Origin: REEB95 sp963762425
Lineage (GTDB): Bacteria > Pseudomonadota > Alphaproteobacteria > ATCC43930 > CGMCC-115725
Direction: 5' to 3'
Assembly: GCA_963762425.1 (NCBI GenBank)
Contig: CAVXKY010000023.1
Coordinates: 117,420 to 181,419 of the forward strand
DNA: 64,000 nt
The position numbers were made by a program, and so were the translations under genes. Of this stretch, positions 8,744-16,876 are shown one piece after another. Numbering within the stretch: position 1 is the first letter of the stretch; every line of letters starts with the position of its first letter. The notes under the pieces are model-generated. The model saw nothing but the letters and a program-made list of their open reading frames with translations, made no database searches and was not told where the DNA came from.

Positions 8744-9619
8744 ATGGGGGTTACGCTCGATCTGTTCTTGAACGCCGTCACGGCGGGGCTGCTGTTGGGC
8801 GGCTTCTATGCGGCGGTCAGCGTCGGCGTGGCGATCTCCTTCGGCATGCTCGACATCGCCAACCTCGCCCATCCGGCCTTCATCATCCTGGGCGCCTTCG
8901 TCGCCTATATCCTCAACGACCGCTTCGGGCTCGACCCGATCCTGGCCGGAATATTGGCGCTGCCGGCCTTCTACCTGCTGGGGACGGTGATCTACCGGGT
9001 CTATTACTATTCCTTCGAACGCCGCGGCGAGGAGGCGCTCAGGGGCCTCGCCTTCTTCTTCGGGATTCTTTTCATCACCGAGGTGGCGCTGATTCTCGTC
9101 TTCGGCGTCGATTACCGCTTCGTCACCGCCGATTACATCGGGCCGAGCCTGCATTTCGGCGACGTCGACCTGCCCATGCGCATGGTCGTGCCCTTCGCCG
9201 TCTCGCTCACCATGGTCGGGGCCTTGCAGCTTTTCCTCTCCCGCAGCTTCATCGGCCGCGCCATCCTGGCGGTGTCGCAGGACAGCCTCGCCTTGAAGCT
9301 GATGGCGATCAACCCGATCCGCATCAAATCCATCGCCTTCTCCCTTTCGATCGCGACCGCCGCCTTGGCGGGTTCCTGCCTCATCATCATCCAGCCGGTC
9401 GAGCCCTCGATCGGACGCGAATATATCGGCCGCGTCTTCGCCATCTGCGTGATGGGCGGGATGGGCAGTTTTCCCGGCATGATGATCGCCGCGATGCTGC
9501 TGGGGGTGATCGAAAGTCTCACCGCGACCTTCTACGGCCCATCCTGGTCGCCGGCGGTGGCTTTCGGCTTCCTGCTGCTGACCCTCGCCTTCCGTCCCGC
9601 CGGCATCATGGGCCGATAG
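8744..9619 (+). CDS. livH: branched-chain amino acid-type ABC transporter permease LivH
   Basis: A 291-residue inner-membrane permease of the LivH family, one half of the channel of a high-affinity ABC importer for branched-chain amino acids or related amides. It is hydrophobic throughout, with about eight membrane helices. Family features include AVSVGVAISFGMLDIANLAHPAF near residue 30 and the cytoplasmic coupling loop ALKLMAINPIRIKSIAFSL. The ATG at 8744 follows AAGGGGAG. It is the first gene of the operon livH-livM-livG-livF. No periplasmic binding protein gene lies in or beside the operon, so the binding partner must be encoded elsewhere, and the substrate cannot be assigned from the permease alone. 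Confidence 0.93.
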   Translation: MGVTLDLFLNAVTAGLLLGGFYAAVSVGVAISFGMLDIANLAHPAFIILGAFVAYILNDRFGLDPILAGILALPAFYLLGTVIYRVYYYSFERRGEEALRGLAFFFGILFITEVALILVFGVDYRFVTADYIGPSLHFGDVDLPMRMVVPFAVSLTMVGALQLFLSRSFIGRAILAVSQDSLALKLMAINPIRIKSIAFSLSIATAALAGSCLIIIQPVEPSIGREYIGRVFAICVMGGMGSFPGMMIAAMLLGVIESLTATFYGPSWSPAVAFGFLLLTLAFRPAGIMGR

Positions 9620-9623
9620 CGCC

Positions 9624-10571
9624 ATGCGCACGTGGATTTTCTGGCTGGTCGCGGCGGCGGTGGTCGCCGGCATATTCGGGCTGACGCGCTTCGTGACCAA
9701 CGACTATTTCTTCTTCGCCGGCTATGTCGTGCTGCAATACGTGGTCATGGCGACGGCGTGGAACATCCTCGGCGGCTATACCGGCTACGTGAATTTCGGC
9801 ACCGCCGGGTTCTACGCGCTCGGCGCCTACAGCTCGGTGGTGCTGCACAAATTGTTCGAGCCGCCGATGGTGGTGCTGATCCTGGCGGGCGGCCTGGTTT
9901 CGGGCGTGGTCGGGCTGGGCATGGGCTATCTGACCCTGCGCCTCCGGGGCGTGTTCTTCGCCATCGCCACCCTCGCGCTTGCCATCGTGCTGGAGACGCT
10001 CATCACCAATTGGGACTATGTCGGCGGCTCGCGCGGCGTCTACATCATCCGGCCGGCGGCGGCGCCGTTCTTCCAAGGCGGCTATATCCAATACCTGTTC
10101 CTGGTGATGCTGATCCTGGCGGGCATGGCGGTGTGCGTCGCGCGCTCGATCGAACATTCGAAGCTCGGCTACGGCCTCGCCACCATCCGCGACGACGAAC
10201 TGGCCGCCGAGACGGCGGGCGTGCCGACGCTCAAGCTGAAACTGATCGCCACCGTGCTGTCGGGCGCGCTCATGGGCATGGCCGGCGCGCCGTTGCCCTA
10301 TTACATCACCTATCTCGATCCGTCCTCGGCCTTCAACCTGGCCCTGGCCGTCAACAGCATCGCCATGCCGATGGTCGGCGGCACCGCCAACTGGATCGGG
10401 CCGGTATTGGGCGCGGTGTTCCTCGCCACCGTGCAGCAGATCGCCACCGTCACCATCTCGTCGGCGCTCAACCTGCTGTTCGTCGGCGTCATCCTGGTGG
10501 GCTTCGTGGTGATCGCGCCCAACGGCATCATCGGCTGGTTCGGGCGCGGCAAGCGGCGGAGGCAAGGCTGA
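9624..10571 (+). CDS. livM: branched-chain amino acid-type ABC transporter permease LivM
   Basis: A 315-residue LivM-family permease, the second membrane subunit of the importer. Hallmarks are NILGGYTGYVNFGTAGFYALGAY near residue 45, GYLTLRLRGVFFAIATLAL and the coupling loop RDDELAAETAGVPTLKLKL. It has eight or more predicted membrane helices and a basic C-terminus (FGRGKRRRQG). It starts four bases after livH ends, and its stop overlaps the livG start as TGATG, so the two are translationally coupled. Confidence 0.93.
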   Translation: MRTWIFWLVAAAVVAGIFGLTRFVTNDYFFFAGYVVLQYVVMATAWNILGGYTGYVNFGTAGFYALGAYSSVVLHKLFEPPMVVLILAGGLVSGVVGLGMGYLTLRLRGVFFAIATLALAIVLETLITNWDYVGGSRGVYIIRPAAAPFFQGGYIQYLFLVMLILAGMAVCVARSIEHSKLGYGLATIRDDELAAETAGVPTLKLKLIATVLSGALMGMAGAPLPYYITYLDPSSAFNLALAVNSIAMPMVGGTANWIGPVLGAVFLATVQQIATVTISSALNLLFVGVILVGFVVIAPNGIIGWFGRGKRRRQG

Positions 10572-11306
10572 TGGAGGCTCTGCTCCGCGTCGAGAATTTG
10601 GGCAAGCGCTTCGGCGGCTTCGTCGCGCTGGAATCGATCGACCTCGACGTGACGCAGGGCGAGCGCCTGGGGCTGATCGGCCCCAACGGCTCGGGCAAAT
10701 CGACGCTGGTCAATTGCATCTCCGGCACGCTCCGGAACGAGACCGGCACCGTGCGGTTCGACAACCGCAAGATGGACGGCCTGCCGCCGCATCAGCGCAC
10801 GCGGCTGGGCCTGGCGCGCAGCTTCCAGCTGCCGAAGCCGTTTCACAGCATGACCGTGGCCGAAAATCTGCACGTGCCCCTGCTCTACACCGTCAATGCG
10901 CGGCACGAGACGCATCTTTCCAATGCCGCGATCGACCGCCGCGTCGAGGAGTTGCTGCAACAGGTCGGATTGGCCGAAAAATCCGGCCGGCGGCCGCGCG
11001 ACCTGACCCAGATCGAGATGCGCAAGCTCGAACTGGCCCGCGCCATGGCGGCGGCGCCCAAGCTGCTGATCGCCGACGAGGCCATGGCCGGCCTTTCCAA
11101 CGCCGAAGTCGACGACATCCTGAATTCTCCTGGTGAAGCTCAGCGAGCAAGGCATTACCGTGGTCTTGATCGAGCACATCATGCGCGCGGTGATGAGCTT
11201 CTCGCAGCGGCTGGTGGTGCTGGTCGCCGGCAGGAAGCTCGCCGACGGCCCGCCGCAGGACGTGATGCGCAACCCCGAAGTGGTGAGGGCCTATCTTGGC
11301 GAATAG
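10571..11306 (+). CDS. livG: ABC transporter ATP-binding protein LivG, with a frameshift
   Basis: One of the two ATPases that drive the Liv importer. Walker A is GPNGSGKSTLVN near residue 40. The family's QLPKPFHSMTVAENL block follows. In the signature region LTQIEMRKLELARAM, the usual LSGGQ is replaced by LTQIE, and Walker B is LLIADEAMAGL. The frame breaks near 11123-11127: DDILN in frame 2 is followed by LLVKLSEQGITVVLIEHIM in the next frame, ending with RAYLGE at 11306. Dropping one T at 11125-11126 restores a protein of about 244 residues. I treat it as one functional gene with a probable sequencing error. The stop lies inside the start region of livF. Confidence 0.88.
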
Positions 11307-12028
11307 CCTCAGCATCAGCGGCCTCCATGCCGCCTACGGCCATGTGCGCGTGCTCGAGAACGTGTCGGTCGAGGTGCGCTCCGGCGAGACCGTGGTGTTG
11401 CTCGGCACCAACGGCAACGGCAAATCGACGCTGATGAAATGCATCATGGGCATGCTGCGCCCGTCCGAAGGCAGCATCGTCGCCGAGATCGACGGCGAGA
11501 AGCACGAGCTCATCGGCAAAAGCACCGAGGCGATCGTCGATCTCGGCCTGGCGCTGGTGCCCGAGGGGCGGCGGCTTTTCCCCAGGCTCACGGTCGAGGA
11601 AAATCTCTTCCTCGGCGCCTATCGCAGACGCGGCGCGCGCCAATCTCAAGCGCAATCACGACTATTGCTGCGAGGTGTTCCCGGTGTTGCGCGAGCGGCG
11701 GCACCAGCTCGCCGGCTCGATGAGCGGCGGCGAGCAGCAGATGCTGGCGCTGGCGCGCGCGCTGATGACCGCGCCCAAGATCCTGCTGATCGACGAGCCT
11801 TCGGTCGGATTGGCGCCGGTGCTGGTGCGGCGGACGATCGACAAGATCAAGGAACTCAAGGACCAGTACCAGCTCACGGTGCTGATGGCCGAGCAGAATT
11901 TCACCCAGGCGATCCGCATCGCCGACCGGGGTTACGTCATCGTTCACGGCAGCATCGCCTTCGAGGGCGAATCGCCCGAGGCGCTCAACAACAACGATCT
12001 CATCCGCAAATTCTATCTGGGGCTTTAG
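11296..12028 (+). CDS. livF: ABC transporter ATP-binding protein LivF, with a frameshift
   Basis: The second ATPase of the Liv importer. Walker A is GTNGNGKSTLMKC, and VPEGRRLFPRLTVEENL is the typical LivF block. After LFLGAYR the frame moves by one near 11626-11634 and continues as ARANLKRNHDYC, with the signature SMSGGEQQMLALARAL and Walker B ILLIDEPSVGL. It ends at 12028 with RKFYLGL. Removing one base in the CGCGGCGCG stretch joins the halves into about 243 residues. The most likely start is TTG at 11296 (MANSLSISGLHAAYG), which overlaps the end of livG by eleven bases. Confidence 0.88.
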
Positions 12029-12030
12029 TC

Positions 12031-12921
12031 ATGGCGGGAAAAACCGTCGGCGTGATCGGGCTCGGCATCATGGGCGGCGCGATCTCGGCCAATCTGGTGA
12101 AGCGCGGCTTCGCCGTGCGCGGCTACGACGTCGACACGGCGGCGGCCGGACAGCTGAAGAGGAATGGCGGCGTGCCCGCCGCTTCCGCCGCCGAGACGGC
12201 TTCGGGCGCGGACGCGGTGCTGACGTCGCTGCCCTCGATCCAGGCGCTGGAGGACACGGTCAAGGCGCTCTTGAAGCGCCCGCGCGCGGGGCTGGTGGTG
12301 GCCGAGCTTTCGACATTGCCCATCGAGGTGAAGGAGAAGGCGCGCAAGGCACTCGCCAAGGGCGGGATCGTGCTGCTCGATTGCCCCTTGAGCGGCACCG
12401 GCTCCCAGGCCGTGACCGGCGATCTGGTGGTCTTCGCCAGCGGCGACCAGCCGGCCTATGAGCGCATCAAGGACGTGTTCGCGGGTTTCGCGCGGGCGAG
12501 CCATTACCTCGGCGAGTTCGGCAATGGCAGCAAGATGAAATTCGTCGCCAACCTCCTGGTGGCGATCCACAACGTGGCGAGCGCCGAGGCGATGGTGCTC
12601 GGCATGAAGGCCGGGCTCGATCCCGACGACATCGTGCGCGTGATCTCCTCGGGCGCGGGCAACAGCCGCGTCTTCGAGTTGCGCGCGCCGCTGATGGCGA
12701 AGGGCGTCTACAAGCCGGCCACCATGAAAAACGACGTCTGGACCAAGGATCTGAAGATCATCGGCGCCTTCGCCAAGGCGCTGAAGGTGGACACGCCGCT
12801 TTTCGGCAAGATCGCCGCGCTCAACCAGGAAGTCCTGAAGCAGGGCTATGGCGACAGCGACACCGCCGCGATCTGCGCCGTGTTGGAAAAGCGCGCCAAG
12901 CTGAAGCGGAAGGGCGGCTGA
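12031..12921 (+). CDS. 3-hydroxyisobutyrate dehydrogenase-like NAD(P)-dependent reductase
   Basis: A 296-residue beta-hydroxyacid dehydrogenase. The dinucleotide-binding motif is VGVIGLGIMGGAISANL at the N-terminus. The substrate segment is DCPLSGTGSQAVTGDL, and the catalytic lysine lies in GNGSKMKFVANLLVAIHNVA. Members reduce or oxidise small beta-hydroxyacids such as 3-hydroxyisobutyrate, tartronate semialdehyde or 4-hydroxybutyrate. DCPLSGTG replaces the more usual DAPVSGG, so the substrate is uncertain. It starts two bases after livF ends, which suggests it acts on a product of whatever Liv imports. With acyl-CoA dehydrogenase and hydratase nearby, a valine-like route is one possibility. 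Confidence 0.88.
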   Translation: MAGKTVGVIGLGIMGGAISANLVKRGFAVRGYDVDTAAAGQLKRNGGVPAASAAETASGADAVLTSLPSIQALEDTVKALLKRPRAGLVVAELSTLPIEVKEKARKALAKGGIVLLDCPLSGTGSQAVTGDLVVFASGDQPAYERIKDVFAGFARASHYLGEFGNGSKMKFVANLLVAIHNVASAEAMVLGMKAGLDPDDIVRVISSGAGNSRVFELRAPLMAKGVYKPATMKNDVWTKDLKIIGAFAKALKVDTPLFGKIAALNQEVLKQGYGDSDTAAICAVLEKRAKLKRKGG

Positions 12922-13083
12922 GAAGCGGCCCGGCGAAAAATCCAAGTCCTTCAAGGGCTTGGGACAAATTGGGTTCGTTTCGCAAAATTCAGCTTTTCGC
13001 ACCCGTCCTCCCGCCCGGCCGAAGCAAGGACCGGGCGAAGGACAACGGTGGGGCGCCGGAGTTCTATTTCACCGGCCGCACGG

Positions 13084-14052
13084 TTATTTGATCGCCATCG
13101 GGTTGGTCGGCGAGCCCACCGCCTTGGTGATCGGCAAGGGCGGCCCGCAGAAGAAAAACTCGTACACCTTGTCCTGGGCGCAATCCGCGGCCAGCTCCTC
13201 GAGATAGAAGATTTCGCCCATGGTCAGGCCCATCATCGGGATCACCACCCAATGCCAGGGCTGGAAGGCGTCCTTGGTCTCGTTGGGCCGCACCTCGCAG
13301 CCCCAGGTGTCGGTGCAGATCGCGGCGATCTCGCTCTTGTAGATCCATTCGCAGGTTTCGAAGGCCAGGCCCGGCGCGTCGCCGCCGGCATAGCCGCCCC
13401 ATTCGCCGGTCTTGAGGCGTTGGCCCATCTGGCCGGTGCGCACGATGACGAAGTCGCCGCGCTTCACCTCGACCTTCTGCGCCTTCGCGGTGGCGATCAG
13501 ATCGTCGATGGTGATGGCGGTGCCGTCCTCGAGATAATCGAGCTTGCAGTGCCGCGCGACGTCGAGCAGCACGCCGCGCCCGACCATGCGCGCCTTGGTC
13601 TTCTCGATGCCGTTCTTGGCGGCGCCGCTGGAATCGACCAGCTTCGCGTCGTAACCGTTCCACATCTTGTCGCCGTAGAAAATATGGCCGAGCGCGTCCC
13701 ATTGGGTCCCGCATTGGAGCGGCATCGAGACCGCGTCGTCGGCGTAGCGGATGCCGCCGCTGTCCTGCCGCCCCGCCACCGCGTCGGTGCCGGTCGCCAG
13801 CATGGTGTGGACCGGATTGTGGCGGTTGCCCCACAGGCCCTTCTGCGGGCCGTTGCTGTCGTAAGGCAAGGCGAGGGAGAAAATCTTGCCCTTGCGGATG
13901 AGCCGCGCCGCGGCGGCCACGTCATCGGGCGTCACGTAATTGAGCGTGCCGAGCTCGTCATCGGGTCCCCATTTGCCCCAGCTTTTGAGGCGCTCCGCCG
14001 TCTTGCGCAGATGGGCCATGTCGAAGGTCTTGGCGTCGTAACGTCGCGGCAT
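13084..14052 (-). CDS. cyclase-family (kynurenine formamidase-like) metal hydrolase
   Basis: A 322-residue protein of the cyclase superfamily (PF04199), which includes bacterial kynurenine formamidases and polyketide cyclases. The start MPRRYDAKTFDMAHLRK fits the longer alphaproteobacterial branch. The usual metal motif HxGTHxDxPxH reads QCGTQWDALGH here: the aspartate and last histidine are kept, while two histidines have become glutamine. Later blocks include VLLDVARH, RGDFVIVRTGQM and WGCEVRPNE. The substrate is unknown. It is transcribed alone, convergent with the operon ending at 12921 and divergent from the aldo/keto reductase. The 162 bases downstream hold no clear terminator. Confidence 0.85.
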   Translation of the reverse strand: MPRRYDAKTFDMAHLRKTAERLKSWGKWGPDDELGTLNYVTPDDVAAAARLIRKGKIFSLALPYDSNGPQKGLWGNRHNPVHTMLATGTDAVAGRQDSGGIRYADDAVSMPLQCGTQWDALGHIFYGDKMWNGYDAKLVDSSGAAKNGIEKTKARMVGRGVLLDVARHCKLDYLEDGTAITIDDLIATAKAQKVEVKRGDFVIVRTGQMGQRLKTGEWGGYAGGDAPGLAFETCEWIYKSEIAAICTDTWGCEVRPNETKDAFQPWHWVVIPMMGLTMGEIFYLEELAADCAQDKVYEFFFCGPPLPITKAVGSPTNPMAIK

Positions 14053-14218
14053 CGTCGGTCTCCCCCTACGGTGATTGTTTAAGGCCGGCTTTTCCCGACT
14101 TTAGCCCATGTTCCGGCTGAATAGAAATCGCCGCCACGCCCTATCCCGGGGTTGCTTTAGGCTTGGCTAGAGGCTTCCATAACCCACCGTCCGGCAAGCC
14201 CTAAAGGAGACGCATCCG

Positions 14219-15226
14219 ATGAAATTCCGAACGCTGGGTCGCAACGGACCGAAAGTGTCCGCGATTGGCCTCGGCTGCATGGGGATGTCCGACTTCTACG
14301 GCCCGGCGGAGCGGCCGGAGAGTCTCGCGACCATCGCGGCGGCGCTCGACGCCGGCGTTACCCTGCTCGATACCGGCGACTTCTACGGCATGGGCCATAA
14401 CGAAATGCTCATCGCGGAGGCGCTGCGCGGGCGCAAACGCGAATCCCTGCAACTCAGCGTGAAATTCGGCGCGATGCGCGCCCCCAACGGCGCGTGGCAG
14501 GGTTACGACGCGCGGCCCCAAGCGGTGAAGAATTTCGCCTCTTACAGCCTGAAACGCCTCGGCACCGATTACATCGACATCTACCGCCCGGCGCGGCTCG
14601 ACCCCGCCGTGCCGATCGAGGATACCGTCGGCGCGATTGCCGATCTGGTCCGCGCCGGTTATGTGCGCCATATCGGCTTGTCGGAGATGGGGGCGGATAC
14701 CATCCGCCGCGCCCATGCCGTCCATCCCATCGCCGATCTGCAGATCGAGTACTCGCTGCTGTCGCGCGGCATCGAGGACGGGATTCTGCCCGCCTGCCGC
14801 GAACTCGGCATCGGCATCACCGCCTACGGCGTGTTGTCGCGCGGGCTGATCAGCGGGCATTGGACGGCGCCCCAGGGCGGCGCCAAGGATTTCCGCAGCC
14901 ATAGCCCGCGATTCCAGGGCGAGAACGCCGCGAAAAATCTGGCGCTGGTCGAAACCTTGCGCGCAATTGCCACCGCCAAGGGAGCGACAGTCGCGCAGAT
15001 CGCGATCGCCTGGGTCCTGGCTCAGGGCGAGGACATCGTGCCGCTGGTCGGCGCGCGCCGGCGCGACCGCCTGGCGGAATCCCTCGGCGCGCTCGACCTC
15101 AAGCTCGACCAGAAGGATCTGGACGCGATCGAGCGGGCCGTGCCGCGGGGCGCGGCCGCGGGCGAACGCTATCCGCCGGCCGGCATGGCGACGCTCGACA
15201 GCGAGCGCGGCACGCCCCGGGCCTGA
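14219..15226 (+). CDS. aldo/keto reductase
   Basis: A 335-residue NADPH-dependent (alpha/beta)8-barrel oxidoreductase. The N-terminus MKFRTLGRNGPKVSAIGLGCMGMS is typical. Catalytic residues visible are Asp and Tyr in LLDTGDFYGMGHNE and Lys in LQLSVKFGAM. The usual active-site histidine before RxDP is replaced: the segment reads DIYRPARLDPAVP. I recall the same YRPARLDP form in a known branch, so this is likely a subfamily trait. The cofactor phosphate site is near LVGARRRDRLAES. An AAGGAGACG ribosome site precedes ATG 14219. It is a single gene facing the DUF1932 reductase end to end. Confidence 0.92.
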   Translation: MKFRTLGRNGPKVSAIGLGCMGMSDFYGPAERPESLATIAAALDAGVTLLDTGDFYGMGHNEMLIAEALRGRKRESLQLSVKFGAMRAPNGAWQGYDARPQAVKNFASYSLKRLGTDYIDIYRPARLDPAVPIEDTVGAIADLVRAGYVRHIGLSEMGADTIRRAHAVHPIADLQIEYSLLSRGIEDGILPACRELGIGITAYGVLSRGLISGHWTAPQGGAKDFRSHSPRFQGENAAKNLALVETLRAIATAKGATVAQIAIAWVLAQGEDIVPLVGARRRDRLAESLGALDLKLDQKDLDAIERAVPRGAAAGERYPPAGMATLDSERGTPRA

Positions 15227-15235
15227 ACTTTCGGC

Positions 15236-16108
15236 TCAGCCCGGCTTGCCCGGTCCGAGGAAGGCCTGGAGCGCGTCGATGGCGTTGCCTGGCCTGCCCC
15301 GCTGCTTGGCGGATTGGGCCAGATCGGCGTAGAGCCGGGCCATGCCGGAATAGATTTCGCCGCCGCCGGGCACGCTAGCGAGATAGGCCGAAATCTCCTC
15401 CATCTCGGCGACCCAGCGGTAGGATTTGGGATACATCTCGGGCACGCGCTTTTGTATCCAGGCCAGCAATTGCGGCAGGCTCGACGCGATCTCGCGTTTC
15501 AGCTCGTCCGCGATTCCGGCCTGCGTCGCGCCCAGGATCATCTCGCTCGCCAAGGCGACCACGCCCTTGGTGAAGCCGGCATAGGAGAGCTTGAAGGCCG
15601 AGGCGATTCCGACATCGCCCGGCAGCACGCGCATATCGAGACCGTAGCGCGCGAGCGCCGAAGCATCCGGCGCGGCTGGGCCGGAGATATAGACGCGCGG
15701 GCCGGCCTCCTCGCCCTTGGGCGGGCCGCCGACGATGCCGCCATCGGCGAAGGGACAGCCGGAAGGCGCCAGGATCGCCGCGACATCGCGCGCGGTTTGG
15801 GGGGCGATGGCGTTGCAATCGATATAGACCGGCTTGCGCGCGACCGCCTGCAACGCCGGGGCGAGCCGCCGCGCCAGATCGCGCGCCGATCCGGGCGGCA
15901 CCACCGAAAGCATGAAATCCGATCCTTCGAGCAAAGCGCGGTCGTCGTCGAAGGATTCGGCGCCGGCGGCCTGGGCGCGGGCGGCGCTGGCGGCGCTCCG
16001 TCCCTTGAGCGAGGTGCGGATGCGGGCGCCGCGCTGCTTGAGCCGGCGGGCCAGCCCGCTCCCCATTTCGCCCATCGCGATCACCACCACGGTCGGTCCC
16101 ATCGTCAT
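15236..16108 (-). CDS. 6-phosphogluconate dehydrogenase-like NAD(P) reductase with DUF1932
   Basis: A 290-residue oxidoreductase with an N-terminal Rossmann domain (VVVIAMGEMGSGLARRL) and a C-terminal helical DUF1932 domain (FKLSYAGFTKGVVALASEM, YPKSYRWVAEMEEI). The lysine of AFKLSYAG lies where the catalytic lysine of beta-hydroxyacid dehydrogenases sits. In the first motif, GxGxxG reads AMGEMG, so the first glycine is alanine. The start at 16108 has a GAGAGGA site directly upstream; a longer frame to 16168 is not needed. The substrate is unknown. It converges on the aldo/keto reductase, with nine bases between the two stops. Confidence 0.85.
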   Translation of the reverse strand: MTMGPTVVVIAMGEMGSGLARRLKQRGARIRTSLKGRSAASAARAQAAGAESFDDDRALLEGSDFMLSVVPPGSARDLARRLAPALQAVARKPVYIDCNAIAPQTARDVAAILAPSGCPFADGGIVGGPPKGEEAGPRVYISGPAAPDASALARYGLDMRVLPGDVGIASAFKLSYAGFTKGVVALASEMILGATQAGIADELKREIASSLPQLLAWIQKRVPEMYPKSYRWVAEMEEISAYLASVPGGGEIYSGMARLYADLAQSAKQRGRPGNAIDALQAFLGPGKPG

Positions 16109-16203
16109 TCCTCTCTTCAAACTCTCGTGAGCGGGATTGCGGAATCGCCCGCTTAGGGCCAGATTCACCCCGTCGCCCCGCTCGACAATAAACGGAGACC
16201 GCC

Positions 16204-16860
16204 ATGTGGTCGATGGCCCGCAAGTCGCTCGATATGCCCAAGCAAGGCGAGGCGCTGCCCGGCCGCCAAGCCGCGATGCCGGTTACGGACCGGCATTTCA
16301 TCAACGGCCACAAGCTCAAGCCGCCCTTTCCCGCGGGGCTGGAGACGGCGATTTTCGGGCTCGGCTGCTTCTGGGGCGCGGAGAAGGCGTTCTGGAATCT
16401 GCCCGGCGTCTATACGACCGCGGTGGGCTATGCCGGCGGCCAGACCCCCAACCCGACCTACGAGGAAGTGTGCTCCGGCCGCACCGGCCATACCGAGGCG
16501 GTGCTGGTGGCGTTCGACCCGAAGAAGATACCTTACGAGCAATTGCTCAAGACGTTCTGGGAAGGCCACAACCCGACCCAGGGCATGCGCCAGGGCAACG
16601 ACGTCGGCACGCAATACCGCTCCGCGATCTATTGGACCAGCCCCGCGCAGAAGAATCTCGCCGAGGCCTCGCGCGACGCCTATGCCAAGATGCTGGCCAA
16701 GGCGGGCCTGGGCGCCATCACCACCGAAATCCGCCAAGCGCCCGAATTCTATTACGCCGAGGATTATCACCAGCAATATCTCGGCAAGAACCCGGCGGGT
16801 TATTGCGGCCTCGGCGGCACCGGGGTTTCCTGTCCCATCGGATTGATGAAGACGGCGTGA
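16204..16860 (+). CDS. msrA: peptide-methionine (S)-S-oxide reductase MsrA
   Basis: MsrA reduces methionine-S-sulfoxide in proteins. The 218-residue protein has the catalytic cysteine in FGLGCFWGAEKAFW at about residue 57, followed by GVYTTAVGYAGG, GHTEAVLVAFDP and EDYHQQYLGKNPAGYCG, all family hallmarks. The N-terminal 40 residues before ETAIFGLG are longer than in minimal MsrA, as in the E. coli-type form. No msrB lies beside it. It converges with the M28 gene, leaving 16 bases between stops. The ATG at 16204 follows a GGAGACC site. Confidence 0.95.
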   Translation: MWSMARKSLDMPKQGEALPGRQAAMPVTDRHFINGHKLKPPFPAGLETAIFGLGCFWGAEKAFWNLPGVYTTAVGYAGGQTPNPTYEEVCSGRTGHTEAVLVAFDPKKIPYEQLLKTFWEGHNPTQGMRQGNDVGTQYRSAIYWTSPAQKNLAEASRDAYAKMLAKAGLGAITTEIRQAPEFYYAEDYHQQYLGKNPAGYCGLGGTGVSCPIGLMKTA

Positions 16861-16876
16861 GGCCTGCCGCCGCCCG

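Noticed and set aside
12922..13083. Terminator after the 3-hydroxyisobutyrate dehydrogenase-like gene
   Set aside because: CAAGTCCTTCAAGGGCTTG gives only a weak, mismatched hairpin and no T-run follows.
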